Source of the DNA: Guptibacillus hwajinpoensis
GTDB taxonomy: Bacteria > Bacillota > Bacilli > Bacillales > Guptibacillaceae
Assembly: GCF_005144865.1 (NCBI RefSeq)
Contig: NZ_SWFM01000005.1
Coordinates: forward strand, 1 to 64,000
DNA: 64,000 nucleotides
Direction: 5' to 3'
Shown here: one piece after another, positions 1 to 8,911 of the stretch
How positions within the stretch are numbered: position 1 is the stretch's first letter
Layout of the letters: each line of letters begins with the position of its first letter
The notes under the pieces: model-generated
What the model was told of the DNA's origin: nothing
What the model saw: the letters and a program-made list of their open reading frames with translations, nothing else
The model's database searches: none
Made by a program: the position numbers and the translations under genes

Positions 1-218
1 ACCATTGGAGCTCTTGAACGTAAGGCGCTTTTCGCCTGAAGTGAAAGAGTGAAATGGGCAAGAATGTAGCCTGCGGAACTAGACATTCTTATTGGAAAAC
101 GTTGCGAGTGCTATCTAGTTTTCAGGGAATGAAAATTTCTCTTGAACTTCATAAAGAAGTATAGTAAGATATATCTTGTCCTTGGTTAAACACTTTCTAG
201 TGGATCAACCATTGATTA
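1..218 (+). other. 23S-5S rRNA spacer
   Basis: No gene is visible. The stretch precedes 5S rRNA and has the look of a Bacillus rRNA operon spacer, including a segment reading TATCTAGTTTTCAGGGAA near 112-129. The conserved 23S 3' end is not recognised, so 23S probably ends just outside the window. AAGAATGT (60-67) can pair with ACATTCTT (83-90), a possible processing stem. Confidence 0.6.
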
Positions 219-336
<118 letters not shown>

Positions 337-345
337 TAATATTAT

Positions 346-420
346 TCCACAGTAGCTCAGTGGTAGAGCTATCGGCTGTTAACCGATCGGTCGTAGGTTC
401 GAATCCTACCTGTGGAGCCA
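346..420 (+). tRNA. tRNA-Asn(GTT)
   Basis: Cloverleaf with TCCACAG/CTGTGGA acceptor, anticodon GTT, GGTTCGAATCC T arm and encoded CCA. First tRNA of the cluster, 9 nt after 5S. Confidence 0.96.
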
Positions 421-421
421 T

Positions 422-513
422 GGAGAGCTGTCCGAGTGGCCGAAGGAGCACGATTGGAAATCGTGTAGACGGTCAAAGCCGTCTCGAGGGTTCGAATCCC
501 TCGCTCTCCGCCA
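422..513 (+). tRNA. tRNA-Ser(GGA)
   Basis: Class II tRNA with a long variable arm, acceptor GGAGAGC/GCTCTCC, anticodon GGA and encoded CCA. Begins 1 nt after tRNA-Asn. Confidence 0.96.
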
Positions 514-532
514 CTACCTACATAATAGTATT

Positions 533-607
533 GGCCCGTTGGTCAAGTGGTTAAGACACCGCCCTTTCACGGCGGTATCACGGGTTCGAATCCCGTACGG
601 GTCACCA
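533..607 (+). tRNA. tRNA-Glu(TTC)
   Basis: Acceptor GGCCCGT/ACGGGTC, anticodon loop CTTTCAC with TTC, T arm GGTTCGAATCC, encoded CCA. Confidence 0.96.
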
Positions 608-640
608 ACTTTACTCAATACTTATAATTTTTTACTCTGT

Positions 641-716
641 GGAGGATTAGCTCAGCTGGGAGAGCATCTGCCTTACAAGCAGAGGGTCGGCGGTTCGAGC
701 CCGTCATCCTCCACCA
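641..716 (+). tRNA. tRNA-Val(TAC)
   Basis: Acceptor GGAGGAT/ATCCTCC, anticodon TAC in loop CTTACAA, encoded CCA. Confidence 0.96.
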
Positions 717-723
717 TTTCTAA

Positions 724-799
724 GGTCCCGTGGTGTAGCGGTTAACATGCCTGCCTGTCACGCAGGAGATCGCGGGTTCGATTCCCGTCGGGACCGCCA
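724..799 (+). tRNA. tRNA-Asp(GTC)
   Basis: Acceptor GGTCCCG/CGGGACC, anticodon GTC, encoded CCA. It precedes the initiator tRNA here. As I recall, the two are in the other order in B. subtilis trnD. Confidence 0.96.
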
Positions 800-810
800 T
801 TTATATATTG

Positions 811-957
811 ATATTATCGCGGGGTGGAGCAACAAGCGATACTTCATTGAAATAACATCGAGTTGTTTCGACGAATACGCTTCGTAGCATAACCTTGTAG
901 AGTAAGAAACAGTGCACTGCGTAATGAGCAGGCGCAGCATCATTTCATTCATATTAT

Positions 958-971
<14 letters not shown>
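811..971 (+). repeat. Direct repeat of tRNA-fMet 5' end flanking a 119-nt insert
   Basis: Positions 811-831 and 951-971 are identical over 21 nt. Each contains 7 nt of leader plus the first 14 nt of tRNA-fMet. Only the downstream copy continues into a full tRNA. The 119 nt between the copies contain no convincing ORF or tRNA. The arrangement looks like the scar of a duplication or of an insertion at the tRNA 5' end. Confidence 0.85.
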
Positions 972-1038
<67 letters not shown>

Positions 1039-1071
1039 TCAACAGCTCTATAGTGGGCAATTATAAAACAT

Positions 1072-1147
1072 GGCTCTGTAGCTCAGTCGGTAGAGCAGTG
1101 GACTGAAAATCCACGTGTCGGCGGTTCGATTCCGTCCGGAGCCACCA
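1072..1147 (+). tRNA. tRNA-Phe(GAA)
   Basis: Acceptor GGCTCTG with 3' strand CGGAGCC (one G-T pair), anticodon GAA, encoded CCA. Confidence 0.96.
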
Positions 1148-1151
1148 TGTT

Positions 1152-1227
<76 letters not shown>

Positions 1228-1298
1228 TTTTTTCCGAGAATGGATCATTTACCATTGCCATTTCATACATTGTGTATTACAATGGTAATTGTCAATTT

Positions 1299-1383
1299 GG
1301 AGGGGTAGCGAAGTGGCTAAACGCGGCGGACTGTAAATCCGCTCCCTCAGGGTTCGGCGGTTCGAATCCGTCCCCCTCCACCA
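1299..1383 (+). tRNA. tRNA-Tyr(GTA)
   Basis: Class II tRNA with a long variable arm, acceptor GGAGGGG/CCCCTCC, anticodon GTA, encoded CCA. Confidence 0.96.
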
Positions 1384-1390
1384 TTTTGAT

Positions 1391-1464
1391 AGGGGTATAG
1401 TTTAAAGGTAGAACAGAGGTCTCCAAAACCTCCGGTGTGGGTTCGAGTCCTACTACCCCTGCCA
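1391..1464 (+). tRNA. tRNA-Trp(CCA)
   Basis: Acceptor AGGGGTA/TACCCCT, anticodon CCA, T arm GGTTCGAGTCC, encoded 3' CCA. Confidence 0.96.
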
Positions 1465-1481
1465 ATTTAATTAAATTTTGT

Positions 1482-1558
1482 GGCGGTTGTGGCGAAGTGG
1501 TTAACGCACCGGATTGTGATTCCGGCATTCGTGGGTTCAATTCCCATCAGCCGCCCCA
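1482..1558 (+). tRNA. tRNA-His(GTG)
   Basis: Anticodon GTG. The extra G(-1) at 1482 opposite discriminator C1555 is typical of tRNA-His. CCA is encoded. Confidence 0.95.
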
Positions 1559-1562
1559 TTTT

Positions 1563-1637
1563 TGGGCTATAGCCAAGCGGTAAGGCAACGGATTTTGATT
1601 CCGTCATGCGCTGGTTCGAATCCAGCTAGCCCAGCCA
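1563..1637 (+). tRNA. tRNA-Gln(TTG)
   Basis: Acceptor TGGGCTA/TAGCCCA, anticodon TTG, encoded CCA. Confidence 0.96.
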
Positions 1638-1645
1638 TTTTTGTT

Positions 1646-1720
1646 GCGGAAGTAGTTCAGTGGTAGAACATCACCTTGCCAAGGTGGGGGTCGCGGGTTC
1701 GAATCCCGTCTTCCGCTCCA
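1646..1720 (+). tRNA. tRNA-Gly(GCC)
   Basis: Acceptor GCGGAAG with 3' strand CTTCCGC, anticodon GCC, encoded CCA. Confidence 0.96.
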
Positions 1721-1728
1721 ATTTTTAA

Positions 1729-1803
1729 GGCGGCATAGCCAAGTGGTAAGGCACGGGTCTGCAAAACCCTTACGCCCCGGTTCAAATCCGGGTGCCGCCT
1801 CCA
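1729..1803 (+). tRNA. tRNA-Cys(GCA)
   Basis: Acceptor GGCGGCA/TGCCGCC, anticodon GCA, encoded CCA. Confidence 0.96.
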
Positions 1804-1830
1804 AATTTCATATTTTCACTTAAAAGTCCT

Positions 1831-1920
1831 GCCGGAGTGGCGGAATTGGCAGACGCACAGGACTTAAAATCCTGCGGAGGGTGTACCTCCGTGCCGGTTC
1901 GAGCCCGGCCTCCGGCACCA
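1831..1920 (+). tRNA. tRNA-Leu(TAA)
   Basis: Class II tRNA with a long variable arm, acceptor GCCGGAG/CTCCGGC, anticodon TAA, encoded CCA. Confidence 0.96.
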
Positions 1921-1955
1921 CTAATTTTTCTGCCTAAATTGAATATGGTATTTTT

Positions 1956-2040
1956 GCCGGTGTGGCGGAATTGGCAGACGCGCACGACTCAAAATCGTGT
2001 TCCGAGAGGAGTGTCGGTTCGAACCCGACCACCGGTACCA
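1956..2040 (+). tRNA. tRNA-Leu(CAA)
   Basis: Class II tRNA, acceptor GCCGGTG with 3' strand CACCGGT (one G-T pair), anticodon CAA, encoded CCA. Last tRNA of the cluster. Confidence 0.96.
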
Positions 2041-2056
2041 TTACATACGTTATTAC

Positions 2057-2090
2057 AAGACTTCAACGTTATCGTTGAGGTCTTTTTTGT
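2057..2090 (+). terminator. Terminator of the rRNA-tRNA operon
   Basis: AAGAC-TCAACG pairs with CGTTGA-GTCTT around a short loop and is followed by TTTTTTGTTT. It closes the operon. The following 2091-2359 holds no visible gene. Confidence 0.85.
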
Positions 2091-2359
2091 TTCTATTAAT
2101 AATAAGGTCATTTGATTATTCTAAGTATGATGTCTACCACTGTGAAAGCCTATGAATCTATTTCCTTTCTAATTTCTATTAATAATCTTCTCAATAAAGT
2201 AACTTCATCTGTAATATTCAACTACTGAAAATAAGTTAGACTAAGTCCCTGGAAAAGTGTCCTAATAACAAGTGAGCAGAATCCTGCTCATTAAACACAT
2301 GAGGTGATAGAATACAATTGTAGGTTTAGTTATGATAATTAATAAGAAAGAGTGATACG

Positions 2360-3061
2360 ATGCAAATTGAAGTATGGTCTGATTTTGTATGTCCATTTTG
2401 TTATATAGGTAAACGACGTCTTGAGAATGCGCTCAGTACATTTCCACAACGTGATCAAGTAGATGTTATCTTTAAAAGTTTTGAACTAGATCCGAATGCA
2501 AAGGAAACGAATGGAGAAAGCATGGCGGAGCTACTCTCAGCGAAGTATAATGTGAGCTTAGAACAGGCCCACGGTATGTGCGAGAATATGAAACAGCAGG
2601 CAGCTGGAGAGGATCTAACGTATGATTTCGATAAGATGATCCCTACGAATTCGTTTGATGCTCACCGTCTTGTTCATTACGCAACAGAGCATGGTATAAG
2701 CAATGAAATGTCAGAACGCCTATTCTATGCGTTCTTTACCGAATCTAAGAATATTGGTGATCATGAAACTCTAGCCTCTCTTGGTGAAGAACTTGGGTTA
2801 GATGCTACTGATATTAAGCGTATGTTGGGTACCGACGAGTTTAGTAAAGAAGTACGTAATGATGAAGCAATGGGAAGCCAGCTAGGCATTCAGGGAGTCC
2901 CGTTCTTTGTATTTGATGGTAAGTACGCCGTATCAGGTGCTCAGCCTGTAGAGATGTTTGAACAGGCACTTACGAAGGCCTGGGGAGAAGGCAATAAGCT
3001 TGAGGTTGTTGGTGGCGATGCAGAAGCTTGCACAGCTGATTCTTGTGATCTTCCGAAATAA
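2360..3061 (+). CDS. DsbA-family oxidoreductase, FrnE-like
   Basis: The 233-residue protein is a thioredoxin-fold dithiol oxidoreductase of the DsbA/FrnE group. The active site CPFC is at residues 11-14 and a GVP cis-proline loop lies near residue 181. There is no signal peptide, so it should act in the cytosol, as FrnE-type proteins do. The C-terminal tail carries a second cysteine pair (C224 and C229, CX4C), the arrangement described for Deinococcus FrnE. It is monocistronic, with a bidirectional terminator downstream. Family assignment is firm; the substrate is unknown. Confidence 0.88.
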   Translation: MQIEVWSDFVCPFCYIGKRRLENALSTFPQRDQVDVIFKSFELDPNAKETNGESMAELLSAKYNVSLEQAHGMCENMKQQAAGEDLTYDFDKMIPTNSFDAHRLVHYATEHGISNEMSERLFYAFFTESKNIGDHETLASLGEELGLDATDIKRMLGTDEFSKEVRNDEAMGSQLGIQGVPFFVFDGKYAVSGAQPVEMFEQALTKAWGEGNKLEVVGGDAEACTADSCDLPK

Positions 3062-3067
3062 GCATGT

Positions 3068-3099
3068 AAAAAGCTCTCTTATTAATAAGAGAGCTTTTT
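3068..3099. terminator. Bidirectional terminator
   Basis: AAAAGCTCTCTTAT and its complement form a long stem flanked by A and T runs, serving the convergent genes on both sides. Confidence 0.85.
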
Positions 3100-3100
3100 C

Positions 3101-3322
3101 TTATGCATCAGTATTTTCTTGTTTAATCGTTTTGTATGCCGAATCTAAATTACGAATGCGACGAACGATTTCAGAGTTTTTATTCAAGTTATCATAAATC
3201 ATGGAGGAAACAACTGAGCGGTAATAGCTGTTCATTGCTTCTAGCTTTGAAAAAACGTCGCTATTTTTTTGTATGTACTGACGAAAGTTCTCTTCAAAAA
3301 AAGGTGTTGAAAATGGTTCCAT
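3101..3322 (-). CDS. Small hypothetical protein (73 aa)
   Basis: I chose the internal ATG at 3322 because AGAAAGGAG lies 8 nt upstream of it. The longer reading frame has no such site. The product begins MEPFSTPFF, is charged and probably helical, and has no membrane segment. I do not recognise a family. It converges on the oxidoreductase gene. A good ribosome-binding site and a terminator support it as a real gene. Confidence 0.6.
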   Translation of the reverse strand: MEPFSTPFFEENFRQYIQKNSDVFSKLEAMNSYYRSVVSSMIYDNLNKNSEIVRRIRNLDSAYKTIKQENTDA

Positions 3323-3446
3323 ATATTTGCTCCTTTCTGCTTGGCTCTCTGCTTGATTATAGGTGGTGTTTTGTTTAATCGTCAAACCGGAAGGGAGGTA
3401 GATGAGTCGATTTGTAAGTGAGATGTAAAGAAATTATAAAAATCTA

Positions 3447-3476
3447 TTGTTTATTGTTATTGTTCTGTGGTATTCT
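3447..3476 (+). promoter_or_regulatory. Candidate sigma-A promoter for orphan transcript
   Basis: TTGTTT (3447-3452), an 18-nt spacer and TATTCT (3471-3476). It points at a region with no ORF that ends in a terminator. The match is moderate. Confidence 0.35.
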
Positions 3477-3483
3477 AACTACA

Positions 3484-3572
3484 TCAGCGAGGAATGTAGA
3501 AATTCCTCGAATTTTCACCATTTACCCAACGCAGTGTTTCGTTATATTAACGAAGCGTTGCGTTTTTTTATT
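3484..3572 (+). ncRNA. Candidate small RNA ending in a terminator
   Basis: About 90 nt with no start codon or ribosome-binding site hold a first hairpin (GAGGAA / TTCCTC near 3489-3508). A second hairpin follows (AACGCA-GTTTCGTTA with TAACGAA-TGCGTT) and ends in TTTTTTTA. The terminator is oriented plus although both flanking genes are minus, so it must end some other transcript. The RNA is inferred from the structure and the weak promoter. Confidence 0.4.
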
Positions 3573-3573
3573 T

Positions 3574-4245
3574 TCAACGATCGATAACACCATATTGGAA
3601 ACGGCCACCGTGAATCTGGTTAAACATTTCTGATGAAGCTTTAACGAGTTTCTCTGCTTCAATGGTAGGTAAAGATGGTTGTATATAGAAAAGCTGGATT
3701 GCGTTTTGTGTCTCCTCTGTTACTACTGTGCGTTTTGAGTCCACTATCGGACTACCAAAAGGACCCACACCATCGCTTGAGATAAGCTTATTATTAAATG
3801 TCACACTCCGTCCATTTAATCCCTCATATGAATGTGACTCATCCCCAATATGAATCGTAATAGCGCCTTTTACCTGATCCAGATCATATATGCCAATTGG
3901 TATTTTGTATTGAAGTGAAAGAAGATTATTAATGTCAGCAGCAGAATGAATTAATGGCAAAGGTGTGCCTTTTTTCAATCGACGCAAAAGTGCTTCTGAA
4001 GAGGGGCGATAGCGAGATGGATCTGTTCCAATCCGTTTAAATATGGAACGCCATTCTGCAACAGCATTGAATTTACTTAAGTTCGTTTCTTCGAGATCCA
4101 TCATCATTGTTTCTTGATAGAATTGATAGCGCCCGCGTACCATTTGCGGTGAATTTTCAACCACGATATCATGATAAGTAGCGTATCCAATTTTAAATTC
4201 CGGAAGTGTATCAGCAATAATTGGAGAGAATGATAACTGTGTCAT
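3574..4245 (-). CDS. B3/B4 domain protein (stand-alone)
   Basis: The 223-residue protein resembles stand-alone B3/B4 domains, the module that phenylalanyl-tRNA synthetase beta uses for RNA binding and editing. Visible landmarks include EWRSIFKRIGTDPSRYRPS and ALLRRLKKGTPLP in the middle. Start ATG 4245 is favoured by CGGAGG nine bases upstream; the longer frame starts 8 codons earlier without a site. Such proteins may act on mischarged tRNA or amino acids, but the function here is inferred only. The gene diverges from the ATPase gene. Confidence 0.75.
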   Translation of the reverse strand: MTQLSFSPIIADTLPEFKIGYATYHDIVVENSPQMVRGRYQFYQETMMMDLEETNLSKFNAVAEWRSIFKRIGTDPSRYRPSSEALLRRLKKGTPLPLIHSAADINNLLSLQYKIPIGIYDLDQVKGAITIHIGDESHSYEGLNGRSVTFNNKLISSDGVGPFGSPIVDSKRTVVTEETQNAIQLFYIQPSLPTIEAEKLVKASSEMFNQIHGGRFQYGVIDR

Positions 4246-4326
4246 GACGTTTTCCTCCGATTCATACATTTTTCGTTCATTTTATCACATACAAGGAAAC
4301 GAAGCTTATAAGGAGGTTTTCCTCAA

Positions 4327-6027
4327 ATGAAAGAACTTAAAAGCAAGTTAGATAAAATAGATGGTAAAGGATATAAGGCTTATAAAGACATTAGGGGGAG
4401 CTATTCATTCCCTGATTATACCCTATCAATTGATTACGTTCAGGGTGATCCATTTGCAAGTCCTTCTAGAATTAGAGTCATCATACCGCGTCATAAGACT
4501 ATTATTGATTCAGAATGTGACATAACGACAGTTAGAAGAATTCGATCAGAAGACGAGATCGCAAGAAAGGTAGCTTCTGCGATTCAGAAGCAACAGGGTA
4601 GGACGAAAGGTACTGGGAAAAGCGGTCTTATTTCTATTGATGGACCAGGTCAGAAAGTAATCGAACGCTCTGCTGTGACCATTACCGAAGATAAAGTTAC
4701 GATTTGCTTATCTATTGGTCTACCAGCACAGGGAAGACGTGTCCTAGGGAAACAGGCGCAACAGATGTTATTTCATCAGTTGCAAGAGACAGTGAGTAAC
4801 TCTGTCTTCTCATTAAATAAAGAGAAAGTAACGAAGGCACTCTACCTGGCTGATCAGCAACATGCCATAAGGAAGCATTTAGTAGACAACGGATACATAT
4901 CATTCATCGCAAATGGTGCTGTACTCCCCCGAGAGAGTGGAATTAGCGACCGTCCTATGGGAAATCACGCTGTTGCATTTCAATCGCCAAAACAAATGGA
5001 AGTATCACTCACTCTCCCTCATCGTAAAGAGCCTCTTAAGGGGCTTGCAATCAAAGAAGGGATTACATTAATAGTTGGTGGTGGTTACCATGGTAAGAGT
5101 ACCCTCTTGCGTGCAATGGAACACGGCGTATATGATCATATTGCGGGAGACGGCAGAGAATATGTCATCTCGAATGAAAATGCTATGAAGATTCGTTCAG
5201 AAGATGGCCGTAAAGTAACTGGTGTTGATATATCACCGTTCATACAAAATCTTCCTTACGGTAAAGATACAAGCTCATTTACTTCAGAAAATGCTAGTGG
5301 AAGTACATCACAGGCTGCGAATATTATTGAGGCCATTGAATCGGGTTCCAAAACGCTATTTATTGACGAAGATACAAGTGCAACGAATTTCATGATTCGC
5401 GATTTTCGCATGCAGCAATTAGTTGCTAAAGAAAAGGAACCGATTACTCCATTTATTGATCGTGTAAAGCAGCTCTTTACAGATCAAGGAATTTCAACCG
5501 TTCTTGTTATGGGAGGGTCAGGTGATTACTTCGATGTAGCTGACAACGTCATCCTAATGGAAAATTATCTTCCTTATGATGTAACTGAAGAAGCGAAAAG
5601 AATTTCACATGAGAACTCTTACACCCGTAATCAAGAAGGTGGAGAGCGGTTTGGTGAAATGAGGAGAAGGATTCCAGCAAAGGCAAGTTTGAACAGTCAG
5701 AAGGGTAAGAAATCCAAGGTTTCCGCGAAAGGATTGCACCACATCTTATACGGGAATACCGATCTATCATTGCATCAGGTAGAACAAATCGTAGATCCTA
5801 GTCAGACTCGCCTGGCAACTGATGTGCTTCATTACCTCGAGAGAAACGACTTACTCGGAGAGTATACAATTCCTAAGCTACTCGATTTCATAGAAGATAG
5901 GATGAATAAAGAAGGAATAGGAGCATTTTCATTATTTCAGAATCAGCATCCTGGAGACGTTGCTCGTATTAGAAGATCTGATATGGCAGCAGTTCTGAAT
6001 AGACTTCGCACGTTAATAATCACGTAA
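4327..6027 (+). CDS. Predicted ABC-class ATPase
   Basis: The 566-residue soluble protein belongs to the group annotated as predicted ATPase of the ABC class. GGGYHGKST near residues 251-259 is the Walker A motif, and TLFIDEDTSATNF near 344 supplies a Walker B-like segment. The C-terminal third is basic and low in hydrophobicity. There is no membrane domain and no partner permease, so transport is unlikely. The start has a strong AAGGAGG site. The biological role of the family is not known to me. Confidence 0.8.
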   Translation: MKELKSKLDKIDGKGYKAYKDIRGSYSFPDYTLSIDYVQGDPFASPSRIRVIIPRHKTIIDSECDITTVRRIRSEDEIARKVASAIQKQQGRTKGTGKSGLISIDGPGQKVIERSAVTITEDKVTICLSIGLPAQGRRVLGKQAQQMLFHQLQETVSNSVFSLNKEKVTKALYLADQQHAIRKHLVDNGYISFIANGAVLPRESGISDRPMGNHAVAFQSPKQMEVSLTLPHRKEPLKGLAIKEGITLIVGGGYHGKSTLLRAMEHGVYDHIAGDGREYVISNENAMKIRSEDGRKVTGVDISPFIQNLPYGKDTSSFTSENASGSTSQAANIIEAIESGSKTLFIDEDTSATNFMIRDFRMQQLVAKEKEPITPFIDRVKQLFTDQGISTVLVMGGSGDYFDVADNVILMENYLPYDVTEEAKRISHENSYTRNQEGGERFGEMRRRIPAKASLNSQKGKKSKVSAKGLHHILYGNTDLSLHQVEQIVDPSQTRLATDVLHYLERNDLLGEYTIPKLLDFIEDRMNKEGIGAFSLFQNQHPGDVARIRRSDMAAVLNRLRTLIIT

Positions 6028-6060
6028 AGTATGAACAGGGTAAAGAAAGGAGGGAGAAAC

Positions 6061-7200
6061 ATGATAAACGCACAGTTAAAGTCAGATATTGTAGCATACA
6101 GTAAAACCATTGGGATTGATAAAATCGGTTTTGCAGCAGCTGATCCTTTTAAATCACTTAAAGAGCGATTAAAGCGTCAGCAGGATCTCGGTTATCAGTC
6201 TGGGTTTGAAGAATCAGATATTGAAAAACGAACTGAACCAGAACTATTGCTTAATGGTGCCACAACGATTATTTCAATCGCAATTGCATACCCTTCTAGA
6301 ATGAAAGAAAGTCCAAGAAGTAAGCGAGGAGAGCGAAGAGGTCTATTCTGTCGCGCATCATGGGGGGTCGATTATCACCATGTGCTTAGAGAGAAACTCT
6401 CCCTTCTAGATGCATATATTAAATCTAAGGTCCCAGAAGCGAGCACAAGTTCAATGGTGGATACAGGAGAACTTTCTGATAGAGCTGTTGCAGAAAGAGC
6501 AGGCATTGGATTTAGTGGTAAGAATACAATGACAATAACCGAGGAATTTGGCTCATGGGTCTACCTTGGCGAAATGATTACGGATCTTTATATGGAACCG
6601 GATGAACCGGTAGAGGAGGGGTGTGGAGACTGTAATATATGCGTTGATGCATGTCCAACAGGAGCGCTGATTGAAGGAGGACAGCTCAATGCTAACAAGT
6701 GTATTGCATTTCTCACTCAAACAAAAGGATTTCTTCCAGATGAATATCGAGCAAAACTTGGCAACCGATTATATGGTTGTGACACATGTCAGCTCGTCTG
6801 TCCTAAAAATAAAGGCAAGGATTTTCATCATCATCCAGAACTAGAACCAGATCCTGAAATGGTTAAACCGAAGTTAATCCCGCTACTAACGATGAGTAAT
6901 CGTGAGTTTAAAGAGAGATTTGGAAATGCGGCTGGATCTTGGAGAGGGAAAAAACCGATTCAACGAAATGCTATTCTAGCTCTTGCCCATTATAAGGATG
7001 AATCATCGGTTGATACACTAATTGAATTGATGGAAAAAGATCCACGTCCTGTTATTCGCGGAACTTCAGCATGGGCACTAGGGAAAATTGGTGGAGATAA
7101 GGCATATCAGGCACTTTATAAGGAGCAAATGCGAGAAAAAGACAAGGATGCAGCTGATGAGATAGCTAAAGGGCTGTCAATGCTTGAAAATAAGGCATAA
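6061..7200 (+). CDS. queG: Epoxyqueuosine reductase QueG
   Basis: QueG reduces epoxyqueuosine to queuosine in tRNA, the last step of the pathway, using cobalamin and two 4Fe-4S clusters. The clusters are visible as CGDCNICVDACP (about 190-202) and CDTCQLVCP (about 240-250). HEAT-like repeats fill the last 80 residues. I placed the start at 6061 because AAAGGAGGG precedes it; a frame-open ATG lies 30 nt upstream. B. subtilis has the same order, yhbA (queG) then yhbB then cspR. Confidence 0.92.
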   Translation: MINAQLKSDIVAYSKTIGIDKIGFAAADPFKSLKERLKRQQDLGYQSGFEESDIEKRTEPELLLNGATTIISIAIAYPSRMKESPRSKRGERRGLFCRASWGVDYHHVLREKLSLLDAYIKSKVPEASTSSMVDTGELSDRAVAERAGIGFSGKNTMTITEEFGSWVYLGEMITDLYMEPDEPVEEGCGDCNICVDACPTGALIEGGQLNANKCIAFLTQTKGFLPDEYRAKLGNRLYGCDTCQLVCPKNKGKDFHHHPELEPDPEMVKPKLIPLLTMSNREFKERFGNAAGSWRGKKPIQRNAILALAHYKDESSVDTLIELMEKDPRPVIRGTSAWALGKIGGDKAYQALYKEQMREKDKDAADEIAKGLSMLENKA

Positions 7201-7265
7201 TGCCGATGGTCAAACAATAACATGCGTTGTAAGATAGTGAAAAATGTACAAAAAGAAGGGATAGT

Positions 7266-7802
7266 ATGGAGAAACAAGTGGTTCATTATGGGGAGTTTCA
7301 ATCGCCAATCGGTACAATAACGGTATTCACTAGTCCTGCAGGTGTTAGTAGGATTGATTTTGGTTGTGCGGATGATGTGCTACCTGCTGCTGAAACGTGG
7401 TATAAAAAACATCATGTTAGAGCGGACCTTGTTTTCAATCCTGAAATGATCCAACCCATCAACATGCAGTTAGAGGAATACTTCAGTGGTAAAAGAAGAT
7501 TCTTTGATCTTAAGCTTGATATGATTGGAACGATTTTTCAGCAGAAAGTATGGAACAACCTTACTGAAATTCCATATGGTGAAACCCGATCTTATAGAGA
7601 TGTCGCTGTTAACATTTCAGCACCAAAAGCTGTACGTGCAATTGGTTCAGCTAATAATCGTAACCCCCTACCGATTATTGTTCCCTGTCATCGAGTAATA
7701 GGTAGTAATGGGGCTTTAGTAGGTTACGGTGGTGGCGTTGATAAGAAAGAATATTTATTATCGCTCGAACAGCAGAATTCAATGCATATAGCACTACCAT
7801 AA
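7266..7802 (+). CDS. ogt: Methylated-DNA-protein cysteine methyltransferase
   Basis: The 178-residue protein is an O6-alkylguanine-DNA alkyltransferase. It transfers the alkyl group to the cysteine of IVPCHRV near residue 141. The helix-turn-helix segment with PYGETRSYRDVA and AVRAIGSANNRNP precedes the active site. It repairs O6-methylguanine in a single, suicidal turnover. It lies 65 nt after queG and is followed by a strong terminator. Confidence 0.92.
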   Translation: MEKQVVHYGEFQSPIGTITVFTSPAGVSRIDFGCADDVLPAAETWYKKHHVRADLVFNPEMIQPINMQLEEYFSGKRRFFDLKLDMIGTIFQQKVWNNLTEIPYGETRSYRDVAVNISAPKAVRAIGSANNRNPLPIIVPCHRVIGSNGALVGYGGGVDKKEYLLSLEQQNSMHIALP

Positions 7803-7808
7803 ATTATT

Positions 7809-7852
7809 AGCCAGCTTCCCTCTTGTAACATAAAGAGGGAAGCTGGCTTTTT
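7809..7852 (+). terminator. Terminator after ogt
   Basis: A 15-bp GC-rich stem (AGCCAGCTTCCCTCT and complement) around a short loop, then TTTTTA. Confidence 0.9.
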
Positions 7853-7955
7853 ACTTATGATAGCTGCCTCTCCTTATGCATCACTTATTAGTAGCGTTAA
7901 CTCTAAGGCATGTGTTTGTAATCCCTGTCATAAAGTGCGATGAGGGGGGACGCAC

Positions 7956-8846
7956 ATGGGGTGGGGAGACCAGCTTAAATCATTTTGGGAAGAGCAAGCT
8001 AAGACCTTACTAAATAGAACTGATCATTCTAGGCTAGGAACCAGGCCTGCAGATGAAGAAGAAGCTGCCGCGAGATACATGAATCAATGCAACGAAAGAG
8101 GAGCATCTGTTATCCGTATCCAAAACCGTGGTATTCTACTTGGTAAAAAGACTCTTGTTAGTACTCAAATTTACGATTATTTATTACATCATCAGTACCT
8201 TATTAAGCAGGGGAGTAAAATTTATCAGGAAGAACGAATAGAAAAAAGGCTAGCAAAAATGGAGGATGGCACCCTCGTTCTTGATAGAGCTGTTGAAACG
8301 GAAGGTAATGCTACTGAAGCGAACATTGAAGGTAGTGGTAATACTGTGATGCGTTCGAAAGGTTCATATTATGATCGCCTTTCAGCTGTGAAATACGCTG
8401 AGCGTTGGTGGGATGATTACAATCCTGCTTATAAGGGTTTTGATGTTGATTGTACAAATTTCATTTCCCAATGTCTTTACGCTGGAAAGGCACCGATGCG
8501 CGGATATCCAGATCGTACAAAAGGGTGGTGGATGCAAGGGCAAAGTTGGAGTTATTCATGGACGGTTGCTCATGCACTAAGATGGCATTTAAGTGGGTCT
8601 AAAAGCGGTTTAAGGGCACGCGAAGTATCTCAGGCTGATGATCTAGTCCCGGGTGATGTGATTTGCTATGATTTCGATGGAGATGGTCGCTTTGAACACA
8701 CTACATTCGTAGTGGATCAAGATGAGAAAGGCCATCCACTTGTTAATGCTCATACAATGAACAGCCGCTTACGTTACTGGGCATATGAAGATTCGACTGC
8801 ATGGACACCGGATATTAAATATAAGTTTTTTCATATAGAGGATTAG
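7956..8846 (+). CDS. yhbB: Amidase-domain protein YhbB
   Basis: The C-terminal half (about residues 130-296) is an amidase_6 / NlpC-P60-like domain. It has a DCTNFISQ catalytic cysteine near 164 and a FEHTTFVV histidine near 246. The N-terminal 100 residues are charged. No signal peptide is visible, so cell-wall hydrolase activity would need mother-cell lysis or another export route. Position between queG and trmL matches B. subtilis yhbB. The start has GAGGGGG upstream. The substrate is unproven. Confidence 0.82.
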   Translation: MGWGDQLKSFWEEQAKTLLNRTDHSRLGTRPADEEEAAARYMNQCNERGASVIRIQNRGILLGKKTLVSTQIYDYLLHHQYLIKQGSKIYQEERIEKRLAKMEDGTLVLDRAVETEGNATEANIEGSGNTVMRSKGSYYDRLSAVKYAERWWDDYNPAYKGFDVDCTNFISQCLYAGKAPMRGYPDRTKGWWMQGQSWSYSWTVAHALRWHLSGSKSGLRAREVSQADDLVPGDVICYDFDGDGRFEHTTFVVDQDEKGHPLVNAHTMNSRLRYWAYEDSTAWTPDIKYKFFHIED

Positions 8847-8911
8847 TGTATTCCATCTTCCTTATTAAAACATGCTATAATAGATATGTTTTGATGTGGA
8901 GGTGAATGAAT

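Noticed and set aside
3101..3385. 94-codon version of the small gene at 3.1 kb
   Set aside because: The AGAAAGGAG site fits the internal ATG at 3322 instead.
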